In this document: positions 1 to 8,956 of the stretch, in pieces
How positions within the stretch are numbered: position 1 is the stretch's first letter
Layout of the letters: each line of letters opens with the position of its first letter
Assembly (NCBI RefSeq): GCF_026340565.1
Contig: NZ_JAPEPB010000001.1
Location: 3,758,501 to 3,822,500 of the forward strand
Direction of reading: 5' to 3'
Length of the DNA stretch: 64,000 bases
Source of the DNA: Kitasatospora sp. NBC_01287
GTDB taxonomy: Bacteria > Actinomycetota > Actinomycetes > Streptomycetales > Streptomycetaceae
Translations under genes and position numbers: made by a program
The notes under the pieces: generated by a model
Told to the model about the DNA's origin: nothing
The model's input: the letters and a program-made list of their open reading frames with translations, nothing else
The model's database searches: none

Positions 1-1
1 C

Positions 2-1138
2 CAGGGAGTCCACCCCGACGCCCCGTACGCCGTGAACATGCCCAACATCACGGCCATCGAGAAGTCGAAGGACGACGGCTCCAAGTACAACGACCACCCG
101 GTCTCCATCGGCCCGTACATGATCAAGTCGTACACGCCGGACAAGCAGCTCGTCCTGGTCAAGAACCCCATGTGGGACCCGAAGACCGACCCGATCCGTC
201 ACCAGTACGTCGACGAGTGGGACTTCGACCTCGGCATCGACCAGCAGCTGATGACCCAGCGCCTGATGGCCGGCTCGGGCGACGACAAGAACGCGCTGAG
301 CATCGCCATGAACGCGGACGCGGCGAGCATCAAGACCATCCTGAGCGACTCGCAGTACGCGAACCGCACGATGAACAAGTTCCTGCCGTTCGTCGACACG
401 TACGACATCAACATGACCCGGGTCACCGACCTGAACGTGCGCAAGGCCCTGGAGACCGCCTTCCCGGTGGCCGCCGTCCAGAAGCTCAACGGTGGCAACC
501 CGACCGGTGAGGTCGCGGGCAACCTGGTCAGCCCGACCGTGGCCGGCTGGAAGGACACCGACCCGCTGGGCATCAAGGCCAACCCGGCCGGCGACCCGGC
601 CAAGGCCAAGACCATGCTGCAGGCGGCCGGCAAGCTCAACACCGAGATCGTCTACGCGTACTCCAACACCCCGACCGGCCAGAAGGTCGCCACCGCGGTG
701 CAGGACGCGCTGACCCAGGCCGGCTTCAACGTGCAGGCCAAGCCGCTGGACCCGACCAGCTACTACACCGAGATCAGCAAGATCGGCAACGGCTTCGACC
801 TCTACCGCAGCGGTTGGGCCGCCGACTGGCCGGACGGCAACTCCGTCGTCCCGCCGACCCTGGACGGCCGCCAGGTCGCCGATGGCGGCAACAACTACTC
901 GCACGAGAACAACCCGGCGATGGACAGTGAGATGGACCGCATCGGTGCCCTCACCAACATCGCTGACGCGAACGCCCAGTGGATGACCCTGGCGGACAAG
1001 ATCCTGACCACCGACCTCCCGCAGATCCCGATCGAGGACGACAAGTACTTCAACGTGTACGGTGCCGGCCTCGGCGGCGTGTCGTACAACCAGGTGCTCG
1101 GCGCCGTCGACATCAACGGCATCTACATCAAGAAGTAA
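2..1138 (+). CDS. Oligopeptide ABC transporter substrate-binding protein (5' end missing)
   Basis: The reading frame is open from the window edge, so the N-terminus, signal peptide and lipobox lie outside; 378 residues are visible. The protein is the C-terminal two thirds of a family 5 extracellular solute-binding protein (SBP_bac_5), which captures peptides outside the membrane and hands them to the permeases. Family-typical text includes the YMIKSY strand before a KNPMWD loop and the late RSGWAADWPD region. The permease and two ATPases follow on the same strand. The order binding protein, permease, ATPase, ATPase is that of bldKB-C-D-E, which predicts a second permease just upstream of the window. 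The bldK assignment is inference from gene order; the family call is firm. Confidence 0.9.
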   Translation, partial: QGVHPDAPYAVNMPNITAIEKSKDDGSKYNDHPVSIGPYMIKSYTPDKQLVLVKNPMWDPKTDPIRHQYVDEWDFDLGIDQQLMTQRLMAGSGDDKNALSIAMNADAASIKTILSDSQYANRTMNKFLPFVDTYDINMTRVTDLNVRKALETAFPVAAVQKLNGGNPTGEVAGNLVSPTVAGWKDTDPLGIKANPAGDPAKAKTMLQAAGKLNTEIVYAYSNTPTGQKVATAVQDALTQAGFNVQAKPLDPTSYYTEISKIGNGFDLYRSGWAADWPDGNSVVPPTLDGRQVADGGNNYSHENNPAMDSEMDRIGALTNIADANAQWMTLADKILTTDLPQIPIEDDKYFNVYGAGLGGVSYNQVLGAVDINGIYIKK

Positions 1139-1173
1139 GCACCGGATCCGGAGCGAGCCTCCGGGCCCGCTCC

Positions 1174-1209
1174 CCCGGGCAGGGCCACCTCACGGTGGCC
1201 CTGCCCGGG
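1174..1209 (+). terminator. 16-bp perfect hairpin between binding protein and permease genes
   Basis: Arms 1174-1189 and 1194-1209 pair perfectly around a TCAC loop, with no T-run after them. It lies 35 nt after the binding-protein stop and 86 nt before the permease start, so it probably acts as an attenuator or 3' mRNA stabiliser that keeps binding-protein expression above that of the membrane and ATPase subunits. Confidence 0.75.
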
Positions 1210-1295
1210 CCACGTGCCGATCGCCCGTGATCCGGGCGGTCGCACTCTCCACGACGTGGCCGCCTAGGGCGCCCTCTCTCGGAAGAGCTCATTCC

Positions 1296-2276
1296 ATGCT
1301 CCGATTTCTCATCCGCCGGGCCCTCGGCGCGCTGGTCATCATCGTCCTGCTGATCGCACTTACCTACTTCGCGTTCTTCTCGCTGCCGACCGACCCCGCG
1401 CGACTGTCCTGCTCGAAGGGCTGCACCCCGGAGCTGCTGCAGCAGATCCGGGTGAACATGCACCTGAACCTGCCGATCTACGAGCAGTTCTGGAACTACT
1501 TCAGCGGGCTCTTCGTCGGCCAGGACTTCGGCACCGCCGGCCACTGCGCGGCCCCGTGCTTCGGCTACTCGTACAACACGCAGAGCTTCGTCTGGGACCG
1601 GATCACCTCCAACTACCCGGCGACCTTCGTGCTCGCGATCGGCGGCGCGGCCATCTTCCTCTCCGTCGGTGTGGGCCTGGGCATGGTCTCCGCCTGGAAG
1701 CAGGGCAAGTTCGCCGACAAGGCCGCCAGTGCCATCGGCCTGATCGGCCAGTCGACCCAGATCTACTTCCTCGGCCCGCTCGCGATGGCCCTGTTCGTGG
1801 TGAACCTGCACTGGCTGCCGCAGCCGGCGTACATCCCGTGGACCCAGGACCCCTGGGGCTGCTTCATGGGCATGCTGCTGCCGTGGACGGTCATGTCGGT
1901 CATCTTCTGGTCGAACTACAGCCGCCAGGTCCGCTCGCTGATGCTGGAGCAGCTCTCCGAGGACCACATCCGGGCCGCCCGTGCCAAGGGCATGTCGAAC
2001 TCCTACGTCTGGTGGCGCTACGCGCTGCGCGGCGCGATGGCCCCGATCATCACCATCTTCGGTATCGACCTGGGCGCCGTCTTCTCCGGCGCGATCATCA
2101 CCGAGATCACCTTCGGTGTGCACGGCCTGGGCTACCTCGCGGTGAAGGCCGTCAACCAGGCCGACCTCTACCTGGAGCTGGGCGTGCTGATCTTCAGCTC
2201 GGTCTCCATCCTGCTCTTCAACATCATCGTCGACGCCGCTTACGGTCTCCTCGACCCCCGGGTCCGGATCGGATGA
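1296..2276 (+). CDS. Oligopeptide ABC transporter permease (DppB type)
   Basis: A 326-residue inner-membrane permease of the DppB/OppB family, one half of the transmembrane pore of a peptide importer. The ATG at 1296 is chosen because GGAAGAG lies 8 nt upstream and the protein then opens with the usual LIRRALGAL segment. About six membrane spans are visible, the first at residues 9-28 and the last near the C-terminus, and the EAA coupling loop reads HIRAARAKG before the fifth. The long external loop after the first span has two cysteine pairs (SCSKGC and HCAAPC) that could form disulphides. The matching second permease is absent downstream, so it should lie upstream of the window, as in bldK. 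Confidence 0.92.
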   Translation: MLRFLIRRALGALVIIVLLIALTYFAFFSLPTDPARLSCSKGCTPELLQQIRVNMHLNLPIYEQFWNYFSGLFVGQDFGTAGHCAAPCFGYSYNTQSFVWDRITSNYPATFVLAIGGAAIFLSVGVGLGMVSAWKQGKFADKAASAIGLIGQSTQIYFLGPLAMALFVVNLHWLPQPAYIPWTQDPWGCFMGMLLPWTVMSVIFWSNYSRQVRSLMLEQLSEDHIRAARAKGMSNSYVWWRYALRGAMAPIITIFGIDLGAVFSGAIITEITFGVHGLGYLAVKAVNQADLYLELGVLIFSSVSILLFNIIVDAAYGLLDPRVRIG

Positions 2277-2331
2277 TCTCCGCCCCGCCCGTGACAGAAC
2301 CGCACCACCCCGCCCCCGAGGAGATCCGACC

Positions 2332-3402
2332 GTGAGCACCCTCACCAAGTCCGAGTCCATCCCCGCGCCCGAGGCCGGCCACGCCTTCCTCTCGGTGCGC
2401 GACCTCCAGGTCCGCTTCCGGACCGAGGACGGCATCGTCAAGGCCGTCAACAACCTGTCCTTCGACCTCGAGCAGGGCAAGACCCTCGGCATCGTCGGTG
2501 AGTCGGGCTCCGGCAAGTCGGTGTCCAACCTGGCCGTGATGGGCCTGCACAACCCGAAGAACACCACCATCGAGGGCTCAGTCACCCTCGACGGCCAGGA
2601 CCTTCTCAACGCCTCGCAGCGGGAGCTGGAGAAGCTCCGCGGCAACAAGATGGCGATGATCTTCCAGGACGCGCTGGCCGCGCTCTCGCCGTACTACACG
2701 ATCGGCCGGCAGATCGCCGAGCCGTTCATGAAGCACACCGGCGCGAGCAAGAAGGAGGGCCGCGAGCGCGCGATCGAGATGCTGCGCCGGGTCGGCATCC
2801 CGCAGCCGCAGACCCGCGTCGACGACTTCCCGCACCAGTTCTCCGGCGGTATGCGCCAGCGCGCCATGATCGCCATGGCGCTGGTCTGCGACCCGCAGCT
2901 GCTGATCGCCGACGAGCCGACCACCGCGCTCGACGTGACCGTGCAGGCGCAGATCATCGACCTGCTGAAGGACCTCCAGCAGGAGAGCGGCACCTCGATC
3001 ATCTTCATCACCCACGACCTCGGCGTGATCCGCGAGATCGCCGACGACGTGCTGGTGATGTACGCGGGCCGGGCGGTTGAGCGCGGCACCATGCGCGAGG
3101 TGCTCAAGACCTCCCAGCACCCCTACGGCTGGGGCCTGCTGAGCTCGATCCCGCGGATCAACGCCGCCGTCGACATCCCGCTGATGCCGATCCCCGGCTC
3201 CCCGCCGTCGCTGCTGAACCCGCCGTCCGGCTGTGCTTTCCACCCCCGCTGCACGTACCGTGAGCTGGTGGTCGGCGACAAGTGCGAGACCGAGCGGCCG
3301 CCGCTGGAGCTGGCCAACGGCCACCTTTCGGCCTGCCACCTCACGGCCGCGCAGAAGCAGTCCATCCTCACCGAGCAGATCCTGCCCCGGCTGAGCAGCT
3401 GA
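2332..3402 (+). CDS. Oligopeptide ABC transporter ATPase, DppD type
   Basis: A 356-residue cytoplasmic ATPase that powers peptide import together with the ATPase encoded next. Walker A is GESGSGKS at residues 56-63, the ABC signature is FSGGMRQR, and Walker B reads [12 protein letters not shown]. The C-terminal oligopeptide-transporter extension has four cysteines (GCAF, RCTY, KCET, ACHL), the arrangement that holds an iron-sulphur cluster in characterised DppD/DppF proteins. The start is GTG at 2332, preceded by GAGGAG. It lies 55 nt after the permease stop and 28 nt before the next ATPase, so all belong to one operon. Confidence 0.94.
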   Translation: MSTLTKSESIPAPEAGHAFLSVRDLQVRFRTEDGIVKAVNNLSFDLEQGKTLGIVGESGSGKSVSNLAVMGLHNPKNTTIEGSVTLDGQDLLNASQRELEKLRGNKMAMIFQDALAALSPYYTIGRQIAEPFMKHTGASKKEGRERAIEMLRRVGIPQPQTRVDDFPHQFSGGMRQRAMIAMALVCDPQLLIADEPTTALDVTVQAQIIDLLKDLQQESGTSIIFITHDLGVIREIADDVLVMYAGRAVERGTMREVLKTSQHPYGWGLLSSIPRINAAVDIPLMPIPGSPPSLLNPPSGCAFHPRCTYRELVVGDKCETERPPLELANGHLSACHLTAAQKQSILTEQILPRLSS

Positions 3403-3430
3403 GCCTCGGTAAAGGAGCCTAGGAAATCCC

Positions 3431-4519
3431 ATGAGCGCAGAGCAGACCCTGGCCGACGAGGCCGCTGCGGCCCCCACCCCCGGCACCACCCTGCTGGAGG
3501 TCAACGGCCTGACCAAGCACTTCCCCGTGATGGGCGGCTTCCCGTTCAAGCGCCAGGTCGGCGCGGTCCAGGCGGTCGACGGCGTCAGCTTCGACGTCCG
3601 CGAGGGCGAGAGCCTCGGCCTGGTCGGCGAGTCCGGCTGCGGCAAGTCGACCACCGGTCGGCTGCTCACCCGCCTGCTGGAGCCCACCGCCGGCACGGTG
3701 AAGTACAAGGGCCAGGACATCACGCACGCCTCCCGCAAGGAGCTGGCGCCGATCCGGTCCGAGATCCAGATGATCTTCCAGGACCCGTACTCGTCGCTGA
3801 ACCCGCGGCACACGGTCGGCACGATCATCGCCGGGCCGATGGAGATCAACGACATCAACCCGCCCGGCGGGCGCGAGGCGCGGGTCAAGGAGCTCCTGGA
3901 GACCGTCGGTCTCAACCCGGAGCACTACAACCGCTTCCCGCACGAGTTCTCCGGCGGCCAGCGCCAGCGCATCGGGGTCGCCCGCGCGCTCGCGCTCAAC
4001 CCGAAGCTGATCATCGCCGACGAGCCGGTCTCCGCCCTCGACGTGTCGATCCAGGCGCAGGTGGTCAACCTGCTCCAGGGCCTGCAGCGCGAGCTGGGCA
4101 TCTCCTTCGTCTTCATCGCCCACGACCTCTCGATCGTGCGGCACTTCTCGCAGCGCGTCGCGGTGATGTACCTGGGCAAGGTCGTCGAGATCGCCGACCG
4201 CGACTCGATCTACACCAAGCCGCGTCACCCGTACACCCACGCGCTGCTCTCGGCCGCGCCGGACGCCGACCCGGACAGCGCCGCGAACGAGCGGATCCGC
4301 CTCACCGGCGACGTCCCCTCGCCGCTCAACCCGCCGTCCGGCTGCCGCTTCCGCACCCGTTGCTGGAAGGCGCAGGAGAAGTGCGCCACGGAGGAGCCGC
4401 CGCTGATCCAGCTCGGCGGCAACGCCGACGGCCACCTGACGGCCTGCCACTTCCCCGAGGACGGCGTCGCCCCCGGTGTCAAGCCGGCCGTCCCCGCCGC
4501 GCGCCTGACCAAGGACTGA
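3431..4519 (+). CDS. Oligopeptide ABC transporter ATPase, DppF type
   Basis: A 362-residue partner ATPase of the upstream DppD-type subunit. Walker A is GESGCGKST at residues 66-74, the signature [15 protein letters not shown], and Walker [13 protein letters not shown]. The C-terminal extension again has four cysteines (GCRF, RCWK, KCAT, ACHF). An AGGAG motif and a second purine-rich AGGAAA precede the ATG at 3431. It is the last gene of the left transporter operon and is followed by a strong hairpin shared with the convergent operon. The EPVSALD wording of Walker B distinguishes it from DppD (EPTTALD). Confidence 0.94.
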   Translation: MSAEQTLADEAAAAPTPGTTLLEVNGLTKHFPVMGGFPFKRQVGAVQAVDGVSFDVREGESLGLVGESGCGKSTTGRLLTRLLEPTAGTVKYKGQDITHASRKELAPIRSEIQMIFQDPYSSLNPRHTVGTIIAGPMEINDINPPGGREARVKELLETVGLNPEHYNRFPHEFSGGQRQRIGVARALALNPKLIIADEPVSALDVSIQAQVVNLLQGLQRELGISFVFIAHDLSIVRHFSQRVAVMYLGKVVEIADRDSIYTKPRHPYTHALLSAAPDADPDSAANERIRLTGDVPSPLNPPSGCRFRTRCWKAQEKCATEEPPLIQLGGNADGHLTACHFPEDGVAPGVKPAVPAARLTKD

Positions 4520-4536
4520 TCAGCCGCACCGGACAG

Positions 4537-4574
4537 CACTGGGCCCCCTCCGTCGAGACGGAGGGGGCCCAGTG
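4537..4574. terminator. Bidirectional terminator between the two convergent peptide-transporter operons
   Basis: Arms 4537-4554 and 4557-4574 pair perfectly (18 bp, minimal loop). The hairpin lies 18 nt past the plus-strand stop and 5 nt past the minus-strand stop, so it can serve both operons. Confidence 0.85.
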
Positions 4575-4578
4575 GCGT

Positions 4579-5874
4579 CTACGGCGAGACCGGGGGGCCG
4601 CCGGGGTCAGGACCGGGACCGCGGGGGTCGGGGCCGGGACCGCGGGGGTCGGGGCCGGGGCCGGGGTCGGTGGGGCCGGGGTCGGGGCTGGTGGAGTCAG
4701 GGCCGGGGCCGCCAGGGCCGGGCTCGCGCTCCGCCGCGCTCTGCTCGATTTCGCGCTCCGCCGCGCTCTGCTCAATCTCGCGCTCCGCCGCGCTCTGCTC
4801 AATCTCGCGCTCCGCCGCGAAGTGACACGCCGACTCGTGCGCCGTCAGCCCGTCCAGCCAGGACGGCACCGCCAGCAGCGGCTGCTCGATCGCGCACTTC
4901 TCCTGGGCCTTCCAGCAGCGGGTGCGGAAGCGGCAGCCGGAGGGCGGGTCGGCCGGGGAGGGCACGTCCCCGGTCAGCACGATCCGGTCGCGCGCCGCGC
5001 GGGCAGCCGGGTCCGGCACGGGGACGGCGGAGAGCAGCGCCTGGGTGTACGGGTGGGTGGCGTGCTCGTAGATCTCCAGGTCGCTGCCGATCTCCACCAG
5101 CTTGCCCAGGTACATCACGCCCACCCGGTCGGAGATGTGCCGCACGATCGACAGGTCGTGCGCGATGAAGATGTAGGACAGCTCGAACTCGTTCTGCAGC
5201 TTCTCCAGCAGGTTGATCACCTGGGCCTGGACCGAGACGTCGAGCGCGGAGACCGGCTCGTCGCAGATGATCACCTCGGGCTTGAGCGCCAGCCCGCGGG
5301 CGATGCCGATCCGCTGGCGCTGGCCACCGGAGAACTGGTGCGGGTACCGGTTGATGTACTCCGGGTTGAGGCCGACCACGTCGAGCAGGTCCTGGACGGC
5401 CCTGCGGCGCTCGCCCTTGGGCGCCACCTCGGGGTGGATCTCGAAGGGCTCGCCGATGATGTCGCCGACCGTCATCCGCGGGTTGAGCGAGGTGTAGGGG
5501 TCCTGGAAGACCATCTGGATGTTGCGCCGCACCGCCTTGAGCGCCGCGCCGGAGAGCCGGGAGATCTCCTCGCCCTTGTAGCGCACCGAGCCCTCGGTGG
5601 CCGGCTCCAGGTTCATCAGCACCTTGGCCAGCGTCGACTTGCCGCAGCCGGACTCGCCCACGATGCCCAGGGTCTCGCCCTTGCGCAGGTCGAAGGAGAC
5701 CCCGTCCACCGCCTTGACCGCGCCGATCTGCTTCTTCACCACCACGCCCCGGGTCAGCGGGAAGTGCTTGACCAGGTCGCGGATCTGCAGGATCGGCTCT
5801 CCTTCGGAGACCGACCGGCCGAAGGCCGTCGGCTGCGGCGCGGGCGCGCCGAGCGCGGTGGCACCGTCAGTCAT
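4579..5874 (-). CDS. Oligopeptide ABC transporter ATPase, DppF type, with repetitive C-terminal tail
   Basis: A 431-residue ATPase, last gene of the right-hand transporter operon. Walker A is GESGCGKS at residues 73-80, the signature [15 protein letters not shown], and Walker [13 protein letters not shown]. Four cysteines mark the usual C-terminal extension. The family normally ends about residue 352 (SACHF), but this protein goes on for roughly 79 residues: three copies of AAEREIEQS, then proline-rich heptads GPGPDPR. The tail is encoded by 27-bp and 21-bp tandem repeats and is probably a recent in-frame expansion with no catalytic role. The start overlaps the stop of the DppD gene by 8 nt, implying translational coupling. 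Confidence 0.93.
   Translation of the reverse strand: MTDGATALGAPAPQPTAFGRSVSEGEPILQIRDLVKHFPLTRGVVVKKQIGAVKAVDGVSFDLRKGETLGIVGESGCGKSTLAKVLMNLEPATEGSVRYKGEEISRLSGAALKAVRRNIQMVFQDPYTSLNPRMTVGDIIGEPFEIHPEVAPKGERRRAVQDLLDVVGLNPEYINRYPHQFSGGQRQRIGIARGLALKPEVIICDEPVSALDVSVQAQVINLLEKLQNEFELSYIFIAHDLSIVRHISDRVGVMYLGKLVEIGSDLEIYEHATHPYTQALLSAVPVPDPAARAARDRIVLTGDVPSPADPPSGCRFRTRCWKAQEKCAIEQPLLAVPSWLDGLTAHESACHFAAEREIEQSAAEREIEQSAAEREIEQSAAEREPGPGGPGPDSTSPDPGPTDPGPGPDPRGPGPDPRGPGPDPGGPPVSP
4597..4818 (-). repeat. In-frame tandem repeats in the DppF tail (21-bp and 27-bp units)
   Basis: Positions 4738-4818 hold three near-identical 27-bp units encoding AAEREIEQS, with a partial fourth copy beyond. Positions 4597-4659 hold three 21-bp units encoding GPGPDPR or a close variant. 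Both unit lengths are multiples of three, so changes in copy number keep the frame. Confidence 0.9.
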
Positions 5875-6922
5875 CGAGTGTCTCCTTCCAGAAGTGGCAA
5901 GCGCTGGCCCGCCCCGGTAGCGGCGTGCCGGCCCCGTCCGTCACCTGGAAGAGCGGCGGCACGGTGGTCCGGCAGATCTCCTGCGCCCGCGGGCAGCGCG
6001 GGTTGAAGGCGCAGCCCGGCGGGATCCGCAGCAGGTTGGGCGGCAGGCCCTTGATCGCGTAGAGCTCCTGCCCCTTCTGGTCGAGCCGGGGGATGGAGTC
6101 CAGCAGCCCGCGGGTGTAGGGGTGGGCCGGCTTGGCGTACAGGTCGTGCACCGGCGCCGTCTCCACGATCCGCCCGGCGTACATCACCGCGATCTTGTCG
6201 GCCACGTCCGCGACCACCCCCAGGTCGTGGGTGATCAGGATCAGGCCCATGTGGTACTCGTCCTGCAGCTCCGCCAGCAGGTCCATCACCTGGGCCTGCA
6301 CGGTCACGTCGAGCGCGGTGGTCGGCTCGTCGGCGATGATCAGGTCCGGCTCCAGGGCCAGCGCCATCGCGATCATGATGCGCTGGCGCATGCCGCCGGA
6401 GAACTGGTGCGGGTAGTCGCCGACCCGGGCCTTGGCGGCCGGGATCCGGACCCGGTCCATCAGCTCGATCGCCTTGGCCTTGGCGTCCTTGCGCGAGGAG
6501 CCGTGGTGCACCCGGTACATCTCGCCCAGCTGTGTCCCGACGGAGTGCACCGGGTTGAGCGAGGAGAGCGCGTCCTGGAAGATCATCGCCATCTGCGAAC
6601 CGCGGATCTTGCGCCGGTCCTCCTTGCCCAGGGTCAGCAGGTCCTGCCCCTTGAAGAGGATCTCACCGCCCGTCACGAAGCCGGGCGGGGTGTCCAGGAT
6701 GCCCATCACCGCCTGGGCGGTGACCGACTTGCCGGAGCCCGACTCGCCCAGGATGGCCAGCGTCTCGCCGGCCCGGACCGAGTAGTTCACCCCGTTGACG
6801 GCCTTGGCCACGCCGTCCCGGGTGCGGAACTCCACGTGCAGGTCGCGGACCTCCAGCAACGGGGAGTCGTGGGTGTCCGCGGTGGCCTCGCGCGGTCGGG
6901 CGCTGGTGCTGCTGCTACTCAT
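5867..6922 (-). CDS. Oligopeptide ABC transporter ATPase, DppD type
   Basis: A 351-residue ATPase of the right-hand peptide importer. Walker A is GESGSGKS at residues 59-66, the signature [15 protein letters not shown], and Walker [13 protein letters not shown]. Four C-terminal cysteines (GCAF, RCPR, ICRT, ACHF) match the iron-sulphur-type extension of this family. An ATG at 6922 gives the expected length, but the ribosome site is weak: GAGAGAGG lies about 13 nt upstream. Translation may be helped by the permease gene ending 18 nt before. Its own stop overlaps the next ATPase start by 8 nt. Confidence 0.93.
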   Translation of the reverse strand: MSSSSTSARPREATADTHDSPLLEVRDLHVEFRTRDGVAKAVNGVNYSVRAGETLAILGESGSGKSVTAQAVMGILDTPPGFVTGGEILFKGQDLLTLGKEDRRKIRGSQMAMIFQDALSSLNPVHSVGTQLGEMYRVHHGSSRKDAKAKAIELMDRVRIPAAKARVGDYPHQFSGGMRQRIMIAMALALEPDLIIADEPTTALDVTVQAQVMDLLAELQDEYHMGLILITHDLGVVADVADKIAVMYAGRIVETAPVHDLYAKPAHPYTRGLLDSIPRLDQKGQELYAIKGLPPNLLRIPPGCAFNPRCPRAQEICRTTVPPLFQVTDGAGTPLPGRASACHFWKETLDD

Positions 6923-6940
6923 CGGTGGTGGGGCCCTCTC

Positions 6941-7972
6941 TCAGCGCAGCTTGGGGTCGAGGGCGTCGCGGACCGCGTCGCCGAGCATGATGAACGCCAG
7001 CACCGTGATGCTCAGCGCCGCGGCGGGGAAGAGCAGCATGTGCGGCGCGATGCTGAAGGTGTCCGAGGCGGCCGAGATGTCGATGCCCCAGGAGACGGTC
7101 GGCGGCTTGAGCCCGACGCCGAGGTAGCTCAGCGTGGCCTCCAGGGCGATGTAGGTGCCCAGCGCGATGGTGGCCACCACGATGATCGGCGCCACCGCGT
7201 TCGGCAGGATGTGCCGGAGCATCAGCCGCCCGCTGCTCGCGCCGAGCGCCCTGGCCGCCGTGACGTAGTCCTGCTGCTTGGCCGTGATGACCGCGCCGCG
7301 CCCGATGCGGGCCAGCTGCGGCCAGCCGAGCACCACGATGAACGCCACCACGATCCAGATCGACCTGGTGGAGATGACCGAGAGGAAGACCAGGCCGCCG
7401 AGCAGGATCGGGATGCCGAAGAAGATGTCGGCGACCCGGGAGATCACCGAGTCCGACCAGCCGCCGAAGAAGCCGGCCAGGCCGCCCAGCAGGGTGCCGA
7501 CGAGCGCGGACCCGGCGGTGGCGCAGACGCCCACGGTGATCGAGGCGCGCGCGCCGTAGATCGTCCGGGCGTAGACGTCGCAGCCCTGGGTGTCGTAGCC
7601 GAAGGGGTGGCCCGAGGTGGGGCCCTGCTGGGACTTGCTGAGGTCGCAGTTGAGCGGGTTGGTCGAGGTGAACAGGCCGGGCCAGATCGCCACGATGACC
7701 AGGAAGACGATCAGCAGCCCCGAGATGATGAAGATCGGGTTGCGCCGCAGGTCGCGCCAGGCGTCCTGCCAGAGGCTGCGCGGCTCCACCCGTTCGTCCC
7801 CCGCGCCGGGGGTCTCGGGATGGTCCTGCAGCCGCTCGGCCTTGATGAGGGTCTCGCCCTCCATGGTGCCGAGGTCGAGGGTGCGGCTCTCGACCGCACT
7901 CTGCATCTCCTCGTCTTCGTCACCGGCTCCCGCCATGGGATCCGATCGCTTGTACTTATCCTGGTCAGGCAT
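6941..7972 (-). CDS. Oligopeptide ABC transporter permease (DppC type)
   Basis: A 343-residue inner-membrane permease. A charged cytoplasmic N-terminus of about 75 residues, longer than usual and rich in Asp/Glu, precedes the DppC N-terminal span (NPIFIISGLLIVFLV). The C-terminal half has the permease core with the coupling loop YVTAARALGAS and the motif YLGVGLKPP typical of DppC proteins. It pairs with the DppB-type permease encoded immediately upstream, whose stop codon overlaps this start by 8 nt. Spacing of 18 nt to the following ATPase gene supports one transcript. Confidence 0.93.
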   Translation of the reverse strand: MPDQDKYKRSDPMAGAGDEDEEMQSAVESRTLDLGTMEGETLIKAERLQDHPETPGAGDERVEPRSLWQDAWRDLRRNPIFIISGLLIVFLVIVAIWPGLFTSTNPLNCDLSKSQQGPTSGHPFGYDTQGCDVYARTIYGARASITVGVCATAGSALVGTLLGGLAGFFGGWSDSVISRVADIFFGIPILLGGLVFLSVISTRSIWIVVAFIVVLGWPQLARIGRGAVITAKQQDYVTAARALGASSGRLMLRHILPNAVAPIIVVATIALGTYIALEATLSYLGVGLKPPTVSWGIDISAASDTFSIAPHMLLFPAAALSITVLAFIMLGDAVRDALDPKLR

Positions 7973-8888
7973 ACCGGATCCTCGGGTCCAGGACCGCGTA
8001 GAGCAGGTCGACGAGCAGGTTGGCCAGCAGGAAGACGATGACCAGGATGGTCACGAAGCCGACCACGGTGTTGGTGCTCTGCCGGACGATCCCCTGGTAG
8101 AGGGTGTAGCCGACACCGTGGATGTTGAAGATGCGCTCGGTGACGAGCGCGCCACCCATCAGCGCGCCCAAGTCGGTGCCGAGAAAGGTGACGACGGGGA
8201 TCAGCGAGTTGCGCAGCAGGTGGTTGATCACCACCCGGCGCCTGGGCAGCCCCTTGGCCACCGCCGTCCGCACGTAGTCCGCCCGGGAGTTCTCCGCGAC
8301 GGTGGTCCTGGTCAGCCGGGCGACGTAGGCCAGCGAGACCGAGGCAAGCACGATGCCCGGCAGGATCAGCGATTCGAGGGTCACGTCGAAGCCGACCGTG
8401 GCCGGCAGGATCCCCCACTTCACCCCGACCAGGTACTGCAGCACGTAGCCGGTGACGAAGGTCGGGATGGAGATGACCACCAGGGTGAGGATCAGCACCG
8501 AGTTGTCCGCGATCCGGCCCCGTCGCAGGCCGCTGAGCAGCCCCAGACCGATGCCGAACACGACCTCGATGGTGAACGCCACCGCGGTGAGCTTGAGGGT
8601 GACCGGATAGGCGGCCGCCAGCTGCGAGGTCACGGTCTGTCCGCTGAAGGTGGTGCCGAAGTCCCAACGGAACAGATTCCCCATGTACTTGACGTACTGG
8701 AGCCAGAGCGGGTCGTTCAGGTTGTACTGGGCCCGGATCTGCGCCGCGACCGCCGGGTCCGGCGCCCGGTCGCCGAAGAGCGCGTTCACCGGGTCGCCGA
8801 GCGCGTGCACCATGACGAAGATCAGGAACGTGGTCCCGATGAAGACCGGGATCATCTGGAGCAGGCGCCGCAGGACGTAGCGTCCCAT
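7965..8888 (-). CDS. Oligopeptide ABC transporter permease (DppB type)
   Basis: A 307-residue inner-membrane permease of the DppB family. The ATG at 8888 is preferred over a GTG four codons earlier because GGAGG sits 6 nt upstream of the ATG and lies inside the longer reading. The protein begins YVLRRLLQMIPVFIG, the standard first span of the family, has the coupling region RADYVRTAVAKGL, and ends with YAVLDPRIRYA. It follows the binding-protein gene after a hairpin-containing gap of about 70 nt and overlaps the DppC gene by 8 nt. Confidence 0.94.
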   Translation of the reverse strand: MGRYVLRRLLQMIPVFIGTTFLIFVMVHALGDPVNALFGDRAPDPAVAAQIRAQYNLNDPLWLQYVKYMGNLFRWDFGTTFSGQTVTSQLAAAYPVTLKLTAVAFTIEVVFGIGLGLLSGLRRGRIADNSVLILTLVVISIPTFVTGYVLQYLVGVKWGILPATVGFDVTLESLILPGIVLASVSLAYVARLTRTTVAENSRADYVRTAVAKGLPRRRVVINHLLRNSLIPVVTFLGTDLGALMGGALVTERIFNIHGVGYTLYQGIVRQSTNTVVGFVTILVIVFLLANLLVDLLYAVLDPRIRYA

Positions 8889-8915
8889 GCGAACCTCCAC
8901 TGAGCAGGCGAAGAC

Positions 8916-8949
8916 CGGCGGCCGGCTCCACCTCGGGAGCCGGCCGCCG
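8916..8949 (-). terminator. 14-bp hairpin between binding protein and permease genes
   Basis: Arms 8916-8929 and 8936-8949 pair around a six-base loop, directly after the binding-protein stop. There is no T-run. The position equals that of the hairpin at 1174-1209 in the left operon, suggesting the same differential-expression role. Confidence 0.75.
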
Positions 8950-8956
8950 CCGCTGG

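Noticed and set aside
1128..2648. Long minus-strand open frame opposite the permease and ATPase genes
   Set aside because: Arg/Asp/Gly-rich composition without domains; it is the mirror of GC-biased codons in the real plus-strand genes. The same applies to long frames such as 6122-8041, 10773-12809 and 18088-20733.
4597..4818. Possible CRISPR-like or iteron array
   Set aside because: Repeats have no spacers, are in frame with the ATPase gene and code for simple peptide units.
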